Shown one piece after another: positions 1 to 7,989 of a stretch of 64,000 nucleotides of DNA. The stretch covers positions 2,995,001 to 3,059,000 of the forward strand of contig NZ_CP043051.1 of NCBI RefSeq assembly GCF_008121495.1, read 5' to 3'. Made by a program: the position numbers and the translations under genes. The notes under the pieces were generated by a model that was given only the letters and a program-made list of their open reading frames with translations, was not told where the DNA came from and did not search any database. The stretch comes from Mediterraneibacter gnavus ATCC 29149 (lineage in GTDB: Bacteria; Bacillota; Clostridia; Lachnospirales; Lachnospiraceae). Each line of letters begins with the position of its first letter. The first letter of the stretch is position 1.

Positions 1-1135
1 GTAATTCTGTAAAAGTTTTACCATCAACAATTTCAAATGCTATATCTTCATCATGCAGCGTTGACTCTAGTTTTTGTAATTGAGCATTTGTTCTGGCGAG
101 GATGGCAATGTCGTTGTAATCGTATCCTTTAAATTTTAATTCTCCTATTTTTGATGCAACCCATAAACATTCTTCATAATCATCAGGGAAATGTCTTAAC
201 TCAGGAATTTGAAAATTTTCTTTATTTGAAATACTCTCTACATAATTTTTGTGTTGAGAATCAGGAATACTTAACGCAAGTTTATTTGCTGTAAATACAA
301 TATCTTTGCTACATCTATAATTTGTATTTAGATTAATAACTTTTACATCTTTATAATCAGTATCAAAATTTAGAATAAATCTGCTATCACCACCTCTAAA
401 TGAATAAATAGCCTGAAGAGGATCTCCGACGATCATTGTGTTTTTTGTGTTTAATTTTCTTAAAAGTAATGCTTGAGAAATTGAAATATCCTGAAATTCA
501 TCAACTAATATATACTGAAAAATATTTCGATACTTTTCTAAAGTATAATAATCAGTATCAAAAATTTTATTTGCCATGTTCAAAAAATCATCAAACTCAA
601 TAAGTGAATTGATTTCTTTATACTCTTCATAAGTTTTATATATTTGTTTCATATCCTCTTCTTTAAATGGGGGATCCGGAGTGTAAATTAAATCATCATT
701 TGGGGTTTTCATGTTATTTTTCTGCAACGCAATAAACGATGTAATTTCGTTGTATGGGACATTATCAGAATCGCAAAGTAATAAAGAGTCACTACAAATC
801 CATTTTATTGTTTTTTCTTTTTCCCATGGTGTTGTCCATATTTTAAATTTTTTGATTCCATACACAGAGGAGATAATCTTCAAAGCAAATGAATGAAAAG
901 TCTCTACAGATACATTCGATATATTAAGTTCCATTAGTTTTTCGTTTATATTTTCTTTTGCTTTTTTGCTAAAAGTAATTGCCAGGATAGAAGATGGTAA
1001 TATATTATGTTCTTCAACCATTTTTTTAATTCTATGGGTAAGAACAGTTGTTTTACCGGAACCTGCTGTGGCAATAACCGCCACGTTTCCTTCTATTGTA
1101 TTAATAGTTTCTTCTTGTTGTTTATTAAAATTCAT
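1..1135 (-). CDS. UvrD/Rep-type superfamily I DNA helicase, partial
   Basis: ATP-driven 3'-5' DNA unwinding is the expected role. The frame starts at ATG 1135 behind GGAAAGG and is open to base 1, giving at least 378 residues. I read motif I (ATAGSGKTT, residues 22-30), motif Ia (ITFSKKAKE), motif II (VDEFQD), motif III (VGDPLQAIYSFRGG) and the NTNYRCS and ILARTNAQ segments in family order. It starts 4 bases after the stop of the upstream 367-residue gene, so the two are probably cotranscribed. The C-terminal motifs lie outside the window, so intactness is unknown. Helicases of this type serve replication or repair on large phages and plasmids. Confidence 0.9.
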   Translation of the reverse strand, partial: MNFNKQQEETINTIEGNVAVIATAGSGKTTVLTHRIKKMVEEHNILPSSILAITFSKKAKENINEKLMELNISNVSVETFHSFALKIISSVYGIKKFKIWTTPWEKEKTIKWICSDSLLLCDSDNVPYNEITSFIALQKNNMKTPNDDLIYTPDPPFKEEDMKQIYKTYEEYKEINSLIEFDDFLNMANKIFDTDYYTLEKYRNIFQYILVDEFQDISISQALLLRKLNTKNTMIVGDPLQAIYSFRGGDSRFILNFDTDYKDVKVINLNTNYRCSKDIVFTANKLALSIPDSQHKNYVESISNKENFQIPELRHFPDDYEECLWVASKIGELKFKGYDYNDIAILARTNAQLQKLESTLHDEDIAFEIVDGKTFTEL

Positions 1136-1139
1136 ATGT

Positions 1140-2243
1140 CTATTTTCCTTTCCTTGATGATGTGATTTTTAGAGTATAATCATCATTAATTGTTTTTTCT
1201 CTTATTCTGTTTCCAAGATATTCTGTATTTTTATCAATTGTTATTTCGCATAAATTTTGAAAACATAAGCTGTAATCATCCTTTTCTGCATAAGAAAAAT
1301 ATTTATCCGGATTTTTATCAAACCTTTTTTCCGCATTTCCAACCAATAAATCTGTAAACTCTTTATTGAATTCACTTATTAAATTATTCATTTTGAATTT
1401 ACCAAACTGTTTTAATATAAAATTGCATTTGTCAAGATCTACATAATATGCTTCATATGTTTTGAAAACACATTTGATTTTCTTTTTATATAGTTCTTTC
1501 TTTAATACTTCTCCAAATAATTTTGATTTTTTACTATAATATCGTTCTCCAGCATTTTCTATTTTTGCTGCTTTATCAGCAATTGAAACACAATGAGAGT
1601 AGTAGTTCATTTCATCTTCAGATGCTTGATGACTATCAATAGAAATATCAACGTGTATATTCCCGTTTTCATCAATAATATTTTTGCCGCTTGATATTTC
1701 TTCGTTTACTCTATAAACCTCTCTCCAGATAACTAATCCTGCAGATTTTAAATAATCAAGTGCATTTGTTATGTACCATTCAATCATGTCATCAGCTTTG
1801 TCATAAAATTCATTTATAGTATCTAAAGAACACTGCGTTTCTTTACTCGTATCTTCTCTGTTGTATTTAACAAGATTATAATTTTTATTTACCATATTAA
1901 TTTCTCTCGCCCATTTTCCAACTGTTATATCTATTTTGTTATTTTCGTCGTGACCATTAATTAAGTTAGTAAGTAGAAGAGGAACAATATATTGATATAA
2001 TGATTTTGTCATCTTATTGAAATTTGATGGAAGAGGATAGTCATATACTTTTTTGATTCTATATGTTCTGCCACCTAAATCTTCAATGTTACAATATCGA
2101 GACATTTTTGTAAGTAAAGTCTTTTTATAGTTACTTATAAAACGTCCATTTTCTTTATATGATTTTTTCTGCGCATCACTCCCATATAGCTCTACTAATT
2201 TTTTTTCTGTAATTTTCCCTTTTTTGATATTTAATTTGTTCAC
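1140..2243 (-). CDS. Unrecognised 367-residue protein, possible replication protein
   Basis: GTG start with AAGGAG 9 bases upstream. No domain recognised. The sequence is Lys/Asn/Asp-rich, soluble, with no membrane segment. Residues about 80-115 (MTKSLYQYIVPLL then VGKWAREINM) could form a winged-helix-like DNA-binding segment, but that is a guess. Position suggests a replication role: it is followed directly by a UvrD-type helicase and preceded by a region with two 30-bp direct repeats and a large inverted repeat, the usual setting of a plasmid or phage initiator. Function is inferred from context only. Confidence 0.75.
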   Translation of the reverse strand: MNKLNIKKGKITEKKLVELYGSDAQKKSYKENGRFISNYKKTLLTKMSRYCNIEDLGGRTYRIKKVYDYPLPSNFNKMTKSLYQYIVPLLLTNLINGHDENNKIDITVGKWAREINMVNKNYNLVKYNREDTSKETQCSLDTINEFYDKADDMIEWYITNALDYLKSAGLVIWREVYRVNEEISSGKNIIDENGNIHVDISIDSHQASEDEMNYYSHCVSIADKAAKIENAGERYYSKKSKLFGEVLKKELYKKKIKCVFKTYEAYYVDLDKCNFILKQFGKFKMNNLISEFNKEFTDLLVGNAEKRFDKNPDKYFSYAEKDDYSLCFQNLCEITIDKNTEYLGNRIREKTINDDYTLKITSSRKGK

Positions 2244-2301
2244 GTGTTTTCTCCTTAAATTAGTTTTTTATCGTTTTTTGCACACCTAAAATGCCAATTT
2301 T

Positions 2302-2331
2302 CCCAGTGTTTATAAGGGTTTAGAGAGATTT
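2302..2331 (+). repeat. 30-bp direct repeat, copy 1
   Basis: Begins CCCAGTGTTTATAAGGG and ends AGAGAGATTT. An identical copy lies at 2404-2433, start to start 102 bp. Flanking bases differ, so the repeat unit is exactly 30 bp. Confidence 0.9.
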
Positions 2332-2334
2332 CGC

Positions 2335-2391
2335 ATCCTTTCATTTCTCCCTAATATATATATATAATATAGGGAGACTTTAAAGGATGTT
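2335..2391. repeat. Long imperfect inverted repeat between the direct repeats
   Basis: CATCCTTT on the left pairs with AAAGGATG on the right, and inside it TCTCCCTA pairs with TAGGGAGA around an AT-only centre. The near-symmetric stem sits between the two 30-bp repeats, so the whole block 2302-2433 is organised as repeat, cruciform, repeat. Confidence 0.75.
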
Positions 2392-2403
2392 TTTCGTCAA
2401 AAA

Positions 2404-2433
2404 CCCAGTGTTTATAAGGGTTTAGAGAGATTT
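2404..2433 (+). repeat. 30-bp direct repeat, copy 2
   Basis: Identical to 2302-2331. See that entry. Confidence 0.9.
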
Positions 2434-2515
2434 TAATTGAATTTTTTATCCATTTTATAGTGCGCGAAGGGGGTCTGGGGGAAGTGCAAAAAAGAGCATA
2501 ATTCATTTAGTCGCA

Positions 2516-2990
2516 CTAGCAGATTGTGAGCCTTGGCGAACAAGGTGCGTAGTAAGACTTATGAATTTGGTCTTCCTTCCCCCAGTTAATAATTCTCTCT
2601 TTATAAATAATTTTTTTGATATAAATTCGTAATTCCTTATATATAGAGAGATCTAGGTAATGTTGGATCCACTTCAGAAAGAGCCGCAGGCGACCCTTTC
2701 TTCGTGTCTCCGTTTCACTTTGCTTCGCAAAGTCTTTGCTGGCGCAAAGATACAATTTAAATTGAAATAGAAAAATTTTTTATAATTTCTTTTATGCTTC
2801 TTCATTAAATCCTTATTTTCTTAAATCATTATTTACAATTTGCTCATATCATTTCTCCCTTTATTATTAAAAATATTTGAACGGTTTCTTTGTTTCATAC
2901 TTTAATTCTCTTAACGATTTAAAAATTTCTATAAAAATTCATAGTATTGTGCTACTATGTAAATATCAAAAGGAATATGAGAGTAGTACT
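2516..2990. other. Non-coding stretch with three short GC-rich hairpins
   Basis: An open frame exists on the minus strand but its peptide looks random and I do not call it. I see three perfect small hairpins: 2531-2545 (CCTTG, loop GCGAA, CAAGG), 2717-2733 (ACTTTGC, TTC, GCAAAGT) and 2733-2750 (TCTTTGC, TGGC, GCAAAGA), the last two back to back. The rest is AT-rich with no clear signal. Confidence 0.5.
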
Positions 2991-3326
2991 ATGAGTTTTT
3001 TGGATGAATTAAATGAAATATCAAAAACACCGGAGGAAGCTGCTACAGAAAAGTATCAAGATGATTATCAATATGGTATGAAGTTTGCTGAATATGATTT
3101 CATGGAAGTTAAAAGCGATATAAAAGAAAAGGCAAAAGAGGGTAAGTATATTACAGAAGATGGCAAAAGGATTATTTCTTTCTATGAGGAATGTTATTTA
3201 AATAAATTTTCTCGTCCTATTGTAGAGGATTTGTCATTTTCTGAAAACAGAATGATAGAAACAAAAGTACAATTTAAATTTGAAGGAATCGGATATTATG
3301 ATGGCTATGTTCATCATATAAAATAA
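2991..3326 (+). CDS. Hypothetical acidic protein, 111 residues
   Basis: ATG 2991 follows AAAGGAA and GAGAG; the open frame extends upstream, but those codons look non-coding. The product begins MSFLDELNEISKTPEEA and is soluble and charged. No family recognised. A second coding-like stretch in another frame follows directly (3331-3489), so this may be the front part of a longer gene split by a frameshift, or the first of two small genes. Confidence 0.6.
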   Translation: MSFLDELNEISKTPEEAATEKYQDDYQYGMKFAEYDFMEVKSDIKEKAKEGKYITEDGKRIISFYEECYLNKFSRPIVEDLSFSENRMIETKVQFKFEGIGYYDGYVHHIK

Positions 3327-3345
3327 ATTAGCTGAAGAAAATGGA

Positions 3346-3489
3346 ATGTCAATGAAGGTTGTAGGGACTGTACTTAGAGAAACAGATTTAGGAGTGGATC
3401 AAGAATTTGATCTTCCTGATCCGCAAATTTTTCATTCAAAAATGTATAAACCATTAAAGATAATGTTGCATTGTAGAATTGAGTTTTAA
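3346..3489 (+). pseudogene. 47-residue ORF or frameshifted tail of the preceding gene
   Basis: The frame from 3331 reads as plausible protein (GMSMKVVGTVLRETDLG, then FDLPDPQIF, ending CRIEF). ATG 3346 lacks a good Shine-Dalgarno site and the frame opens just after the stop of the 111-residue ORF. It may be a remnant tail. There is no clear independent start, so I mark it as broken or uncertain. Confidence 0.35.
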
Positions 3490-3670
3490 ATATAGCGGTA
3501 GTACATTCTAATTAATTTGATGTGTTTTTAGAAAAAAAGGGGATTTTGTCGAAATATGTAAAAATATCTTGATAAAAATATGAAAGTATAGTATTATAAT
3601 TGTAAATTGTAGGTGTTTTAGAGTAGTAATAAATAGTAATTATAATTTATTTTATAGTTGCTAAAAACAG

Positions 3671-3713
3671 AAAGAGCAGAAGAGTTCATTAGAATTCTAA
3701 TCTGCTCTTTTTG
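3671..3713 (+). terminator. Rho-independent terminator
   Basis: AAAGAGCAGA (3671-3680) pairs with TCTGCTCTTT (3701-3710), followed by a T-rich run. It insulates the downstream polymerase operon from the small genes before it. Confidence 0.85.
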
Positions 3714-3815
3714 TTTTATTTGATACAGACACATAACAAAGCAAACATACTTTCGATTTTATATGGATAAATTTTAAATTTTTTGTTATGATACATATAG
3801 TAGGAGGTGTGCTGC

Positions 3816-5330
3816 ATGAATAATAAGTCATATATTGCGATTGATCTAAAAAGTTTTTACGCATCAGTAGAGTGTATAGAACGTGGCTTGGATCCAATGG
3901 ATACGAATTTAGTTGTTGCAGACAACAGTCGTACAGAGAAAACAATTTGTCTTGCAGTAACGCCGTCTTTGAAATCATATGGTATATCTGGAAGACCAAG
4001 ATTATTTGAGGTTGTGCAGCGGGTGCAAGAAATTAATGCAACAAGATTATATCGATTGAAAAAGAATGAGTTTCCCGGACAGTCATATAGTAAAAAAATT
4101 CTTGATACAAATCCGGATTTAAAAGTTGATTATATTGTGGCTCCACCACGTATGGCTTTTTATATGAAATATAGCACAAGGATTTATAATATCTATTTGA
4201 AATATGTTGCTCCTGAAGATATCCATGTATATTCTATTGATGAAGTATTTATGGATGTGACTTCTTATTTGAATACGTATGGATTATCCGCAAAAGAACT
4301 TGCACAGAAGATGATATTGGATGTCTTGAATACAACTGGAATTACTGCAACCGCAGGAATAGGAACTAATTTGTATCTTTGTAAAATAGCAATGGATATT
4401 GTTGCCAAACATATACCTGCAGATGAAAATGGTGTGAGAATTGCAGAATTGGATGAAAAGTCATATCGAGAGAAGCTATGGGAACATAAACCATTGACTG
4501 ATTTTTGGCGAGTAGGTAGAGGGTATATTAAAAAATTAGAATCTGTAGGACTATATACAATGGGCGATATCGCAAGATGTTCTCTTGGAAAAGAGTCAGA
4601 TTATTATAATGAAGACTTGCTGCGTAGAATGTTTGGTAAAAATACAGAGCTTTTGATTGACCATGCATGGGGTTATGAACCGGTTACAATTTCAGATATA
4701 AAAGCATATAAGCCGGAGAGCAATAGTATTGGAAGCGGACAGGTTTTACACTGTGGAACTGATTTTGATAAAACGAAAATTATTGTGCGTGAAATGACTG
4801 AGATGCTGGTCTTAGATTTGGTTAGTAAGAATCTTGTAACGGATCAGATTGTATTAACGATTGGCTACGATAGAGAAAATCTATTAGATTCTTCCAGAAT
4901 GAGTAAGTATAAGGGAGAGTTCTCTTTTGATCAATATGGGAGAAAAATTCCAAAACATGCTCATGGAACAGTAAATTTAGATAGTTATACGTCTTCTACT
5001 AGCGTGATTGTAAGAGCTGTGCTTGATTTATTCAGTAGAATTGTAGACGAAAATTTACTTGTCAGAAGAATCAATATGTCTGCAAATCATGTGATCAGCG
5101 AAAAGGAAGCGAAACAGGATAGATATGAACAGCTTAATTTATTTGATATGATTTCTGAAAAGGAAGATGCAGTAGACCAGGAACAACTTAAAAAAGAAAA
5201 AGATATTCAGAAAGCTATCTTGGATATCAAGAAAAAATTTGGGAAAAATGCAATTTTAAAAGGTATGAGTTTACAAGAAGGAGCTACTGCAATAGATAGG
5301 AATAATCAAATTGGTGGACATAAAGCATAG
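3816..5330 (+). CDS. Y-family (UmuC/DinB-like) translesion DNA polymerase
   Basis: Copies past damaged bases with low fidelity. ATG 3816 has AGGAGGT 7 bases upstream, so I prefer it to the earlier in-frame GTG at 3807. 504 residues. The catalytic palm carries the first Asp in IAIDLKSFYASVE (D10) and the Asp-Glu pair in YSIDEVFMDV (D142, E143). The helix-hairpin-helix region is near DFWRVGRGYIKKLESVGLYTMGDIA and the little-finger domain follows. The length fits the long Gram-positive UmuC group. A YolD-like gene lies 9 bases downstream, the usual pairing. I see no LexA-type box upstream. Such pairs are common on conjugative elements and phages. Confidence 0.93.
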   Translation: MNNKSYIAIDLKSFYASVECIERGLDPMDTNLVVADNSRTEKTICLAVTPSLKSYGISGRPRLFEVVQRVQEINATRLYRLKKNEFPGQSYSKKILDTNPDLKVDYIVAPPRMAFYMKYSTRIYNIYLKYVAPEDIHVYSIDEVFMDVTSYLNTYGLSAKELAQKMILDVLNTTGITATAGIGTNLYLCKIAMDIVAKHIPADENGVRIAELDEKSYREKLWEHKPLTDFWRVGRGYIKKLESVGLYTMGDIARCSLGKESDYYNEDLLRRMFGKNTELLIDHAWGYEPVTISDIKAYKPESNSIGSGQVLHCGTDFDKTKIIVREMTEMLVLDLVSKNLVTDQIVLTIGYDRENLLDSSRMSKYKGEFSFDQYGRKIPKHAHGTVNLDSYTSSTSVIVRAVLDLFSRIVDENLLVRRINMSANHVISEKEAKQDRYEQLNLFDMISEKEDAVDQEQLKKEKDIQKAILDIKKKFGKNAILKGMSLQEGATAIDRNNQIGGHKA

Positions 5331-5339
5331 GGGTGTGTT

Positions 5340-5768
5340 ATGGGTAAATACGATGATATTATTGATCTGCCACATTTTGTCTCTAAAAAATATCCTCAAA
5401 TGAGTATGCGAGATAGAGCTGCTCAATTTTCTCCATTTGCTGCATTGACAGGTTATGATGCAGAAATTAAAGAGACTGCAAGATTGACAGATAAAAGGAT
5501 TGAATTTGATGAGGATGTTTTGGATAGGCTGAATGAGAGATTGAATATTTTAAGAAAATGCTTAGATGACGGTGATGTTGATCCGGATATCAGAATCACA
5601 TATTTTGAAAAAGATTTAAAGAAAGATGGTGGAAAGTATATTACAATGAGTGGGAGAGTGAAGAAGGTACACGAATACAGAAATGTTGTAATATTTGAAA
5701 ATGGAACTGAGGTACCGGTTCATGATATTAGTGATATAGATGGGGATATATTTAATAAATATTATTGA
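5340..5768 (+). CDS. YolD-like protein
   Basis: 142 residues, starting 9 bases after the polymerase stop with GGGGTG as binding site, so cotranscribed. The segment MSMRDRAAQFSPFAALTGYD is typical of the YolD-like family (residues about 22-41), followed by a helical stretch and a small beta domain (ITYFEKDLKKDGGKYITMSG). YolD proteins accompany Y-family polymerases in Firmicutes and are thought to be a UmuD-like partner; the mechanism is not settled. The gene ends inside the left flank of a solitary IS end-chimera. Confidence 0.88.
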   Translation: MGKYDDIIDLPHFVSKKYPQMSMRDRAAQFSPFAALTGYDAEIKETARLTDKRIEFDEDVLDRLNERLNILRKCLDDGDVDPDIRITYFEKDLKKDGGKYITMSGRVKKVHEYRNVVIFENGTEVPVHDISDIDGDIFNKYY

Positions 5769-5775
5769 AAAAATT

Positions 5776-5816
5776 AGGCTCGCAATCCCATTAGCTTTAG
5801 CTCGTGGGTAGTTCAC
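5776..5816 (+). repeat. 41-nt solitary chimera of IS1341-type left and right ends
   Basis: Bases 5776-5802 equal the left end of the TnpB element (20888-20914), and 5794-5816 equal its right end (22170-22192). The two overlap in GCTTTAGCT. The result keeps one hairpin (CCCATTAGC..GCTCGTGGG) and the right-terminal TAGTTCAC but no gene. Best explained as the scar of a TnpB element that collapsed by recombination between its own end hairpins. Confidence 0.85.
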
Positions 5817-5850
5817 GGTATTGGATGATTATAGGGTGATTATAAATAAT

Positions 5851-5898
5851 AGCAGTTGGTTCTTAAGGACTTATCTTAGGAATTGGCTGCTTATTTTT
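5851..5898 (+). terminator. Probable terminator with a G-U-rich stem
   Basis: AGCAG (5851) pairs with CTGCT, TTGGTTC with GAATTGG mostly by wobble pairs, TTAAG with CTTAG, and a run of six T follows. It would end the polymerase/YolD transcript. Confidence 0.65.
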
Positions 5899-6347
5899 TG
5901 TGTCAGTAATTTTGAAAATAAGGTACTTCGGTAGAGAGGTAATTTTGTGTGATGTTTTTATACCGGGGGATGCCAGTATTTATGTGGGTACACTTAGGGG
6001 TAAGGTGACGTGGTTTTCTGGATTTTGATAGTGTGTTTTATATGTAATTTTTTGGAATATAAGTTAAGTTCGGGAAAATGCAGTAACGGTAAGAGTTTGT
6101 TTGGGGTTTGAATGGATATTGTGGTGGATTTTGGTTATTTTTGGACTGTTTAGAATGGTAGAAATGCAGTGTTTATGCTTTGTTGGTCGAGAGAGTTCCC
6201 GAAGTATTTTTTGGTAATTTTTGAGTTTTTTTGAAGTGGAAGATGAAAATTTTGGTGTGGAAATCGGAGGTCGAAATTTTGGTAGTGAGGTGTGGATAGA
6301 ACCCATACCTGCTATATTTGATGCATAACATACGTCAAAAATGTTTA

Positions 6348-6468
6348 ATACCGCCCCTATTATGGAGTGGCATAATACTACACTATTATGTTGCTTTAGG
6401 GACTTTTGGCACATTGATGAAAAGTGCAAAAGTTTTGATTGTAAAGATCTGAAAACAGGGGGCGGTAT
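6348..6468. repeat. Inverted repeat closing a 121-nt structured segment
   Basis: ATACCGCCCC at 6348-6357 is the exact complement of GGGGCGGTAT at 6459-6468, unusually GC-rich for this area. Inside it CATAATA-CTACAC-TATTATG forms a perfect hairpin at about 6370-6389. It lies 150 bp from the DnaA-like boxes and may be part of the origin or a small RNA. Confidence 0.55.
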
Positions 6469-6614
6469 ATAGAGATTTTATGGACAATCTGTTGATTTTT
6501 GTGTGTGTCTTTTACGTAGCAATGAAACATTGCATCAGGTGGGATTTTAGACTCAAATTCATGGATTTCTGGACAAGTTCGGATTTTTGGTGAAAATTTT
6601 TAATAATAAAAAAG

Positions 6615-6849
6615 TTATCAACATAATGTGGATAACTCAAAATAATATGTGGATAACTTTTTGCCTTAAAACTTACCTTAAAACAAAATTTCCCACCAGA
6701 CACACAAAATTAAACAAAAACCAACACATATTTCCCACTTGCAATCCAAAATAACCTACAAATGAGTACAACATCACCACTTTTATACCATTTTTTAAAA
6801 TCAAACTTATCCACATCATGTGTATAACTATGCAATAATTTGTGTATAA
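6615..6849. other. Candidate replication origin: six DnaA-box-like 9-mers
   Basis: Plus-strand boxes TTATCAACA (6615-6623) and TTATCCACA (6807-6815); minus-strand boxes TTATCCACA at 6627-6635 and 6648-6656 and TTATACACA at 6819-6827 and 6841-6849. Three of the six match the bacterial consensus TTATCCACA exactly. The two groups of three flank a 150-bp AT-rich spacer. Together with the skew switch and absence of genes this is a plausible origin that would recruit host DnaA. Confidence 0.65.
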
Positions 6850-7115
6850 ATATACATCAAAACAATACACAAAACAATACTACACTAATAAAAGTAATAA
6901 TTCCTAGTTTAGTTTACCTAAACATCCTACACAACAACGTGATGCAGTCCACACAAACACACAACTATACTCACTATTATTACACAAGTATTACATGTGT
7001 ATCATATAACATACTATAACTATACAGTCATAACACAAGTTAATATACACTAACATACACACTGACACGATAACATACAAAAAATAGCGACGCCATATCA
7101 GCACCGCTATCATAC

Positions 7116-7352
7116 TTATGCTACTTGTTTATAATTGTTATAATCGATAATTGACACCTCTTGTAAACATTGTTTAGCCATATTAACAATCTTTTCTATT
7201 TCCTGTACAACGTCACCGGTATAAATAATCTCATTGCATTCTGTACATTTATAACATGGTACATTTCTGATAATAACAAGACAGTTTCCTAAATCCGTAA
7301 CGTCTGTTGTATATCCCTTTTCAGCGACTGCGCCGCATTCAATACATAACAT
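7116..7352 (-). CDS. YgiT-type zinc-finger protein, probable antitoxin
   Basis: 78 residues. Two CxxC pairs (MLCIECG at residues 3-6 and CYKCTEC near 33-39) form the N-terminal zinc-binding domain seen in MqsA/YgiT-type antitoxins; the C-terminus is a helix (VVQEIEKIVNMAKQCL). It follows a DUF4258 gene with a 6-base gap, the usual toxin-first order. Expected role: bind and neutralise the partner and perhaps repress the operon, although this short protein has no obvious C-terminal HTH; a separate HTH gene lies upstream. Confidence 0.8.
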   Translation of the reverse strand: MLCIECGAVAEKGYTTDVTDLGNCLVIIRNVPCYKCTECNEIIYTGDVVQEIEKIVNMAKQCLQEVSIIDYNNYKQVA

Positions 7353-7358
7353 ATAATA

Positions 7359-7676
7359 TCACACCTTTCTGGTCTTAAAATCACTTTCCCACTGATCTGT
7401 ATTAGGATAGTATGCTGTTATCAAATAAATGTAATCACAATCGTGACTAACCACAATATGAATATATTTATTATTTACCGAAAATCCTAGTATCAAACAA
7501 CTGGGCAAAGGTTTGTCATCTTCATACTGTTTTATGACTTCTCCTGTCTCAATACCATTTATAATGTCCGTGATAGTAATATTTCTTTCTATTAGTCTTT
7601 CTTTCGCATGTCTTGTTAAAACTATCTTATTAGGCACATTTAACCTTTTCAAAACTTCGATATCAATCAAATACAA
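7359..7676 (-). CDS. DUF4258 protein, probable toxin
   Basis: 105 residues. The core (VLTRHAKERLIERNITITDI near residues 19-38, then a conserved hydrophobic strand IHIVVSHD) is typical of DUF4258, a small fold related to MqsR/RelE-like toxins and often encoded just before a YgiT-type zinc finger. Probable mRNA interferase by family analogy; catalytic residues are not certain. A promoter with overlapping palindromic operators lies upstream (7717-7761). Confidence 0.78.
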   Translation of the reverse strand: MYLIDIEVLKRLNVPNKIVLTRHAKERLIERNITITDIINGIETGEVIKQYEDDKPLPSCLILGFSVNNKYIHIVVSHDCDYIYLITAYYPNTDQWESDFKTRKV

Positions 7677-7716
7677 TCATCCTTTCTCAATATTGTTGTC
7701 ATTACTGACTATAATT

Positions 7717-7761
7717 ATAATAACACTAAAAACAGTGCAAAGTCAAGCACTAAAATTAGTG
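7717..7761 (-). promoter_or_regulatory. Promoter and paired operators of the DUF4258/YgiT operon
   Basis: On the minus strand TTGACT (7746-7741) and TATTAT (7722-7717) are spaced by 18 bases. Two near-palindromes overlap it: CACTAAAATTAGTG (7748-7761) and CACTAAAAACAGTG (7724-7737), 24 bp apart. The upstream HTH gene stops exactly next to the first. This suggests repression of the toxin pair by the HTH protein or by the toxin-antitoxin complex. Confidence 0.65.
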
Positions 7762-7989
7762 TCAGAAGTATTTTATCTTTTCCTCTTCCGTCGGTATAAT
7801 CTCGATTATATCCGACGGTTGACATCTTAAAATAAGACAGATCGTATTGATTGTATCTGTAGTAATACCTTTACCTTGCCGTATGTTTTGCATGGTAGCT
7901 TGACTTAATATCTTATCTTTACGTATTTTTGTTGCATTATATCCACGATCTGACAATGATTTTAATATATCTATCTTGTATTTAAACAT
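7762..7989 (-). CDS. Small HTH (Cro/CI-type) transcriptional regulator
   Basis: 75 residues, essentially one XRE-type helix-turn-helix: SQATMQNIRQGKGITTDTIN holds the turn and recognition helix, followed by the conserved tail CLILRCQPSDIIEI. Encoded just upstream of the DUF4258/YgiT pair on the same strand, with the pair's operators between. It is a likely repressor of that pair, or of its own promoter, where an 11-bp inverted repeat (ATAGGTATTAT 8020-8030, ATAATACCTAT 8114-8124) is seen. Confidence 0.85.
   Translation of the reverse strand: MFKYKIDILKSLSDRGYNATKIRKDKILSQATMQNIRQGKGITTDTINTICLILRCQPSDIIEIIPTEEEKIKYF

Larger units (their letters stand above)
2244..2515. other. Non-coding repeat region upstream of the 367-residue gene
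   Basis: Holds two identical 30-bp direct repeats with a long imperfect inverted repeat between them, then a G-rich run (AGGGGGTCTGGGGG, about 2468-2481). No coding ORF seen. Its position immediately upstream of a possible replication gene suggests an iteron-like or autoregulatory site. Confidence 0.6.
5899..7115. other. Gene-free region with strand-composition switch and DnaA-like boxes
   Basis: No convincing gene in 1.2 kb. From about 5,900 to 6,600 the plus strand is rich in G and T; from about 6,660 to 7,100 it is rich in A and C. The switch falls within a cluster of DnaA-box-like sequences (6615-6849). A 10-bp inverted repeat (6348-6357 with 6459-6468) encloses a smaller hairpin. Minus-strand frames here give low-complexity peptides and are not called. 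Confidence 0.6.

Noticed and set aside
2516..2755. 79-codon minus-strand frame
   Set aside because: No binding site, composition follows the small hairpins, peptide looks random.
3714..3815. LexA-type SOS box before the Y-family polymerase
   Set aside because: No GAAC-N4-GTTC-like palindrome found in the upstream region.
6064..6870. Several minus-strand frames of 60-120 codons
   Set aside because: Composition only mirrors the G/T and A/C bias, no binding sites, low-complexity peptides.
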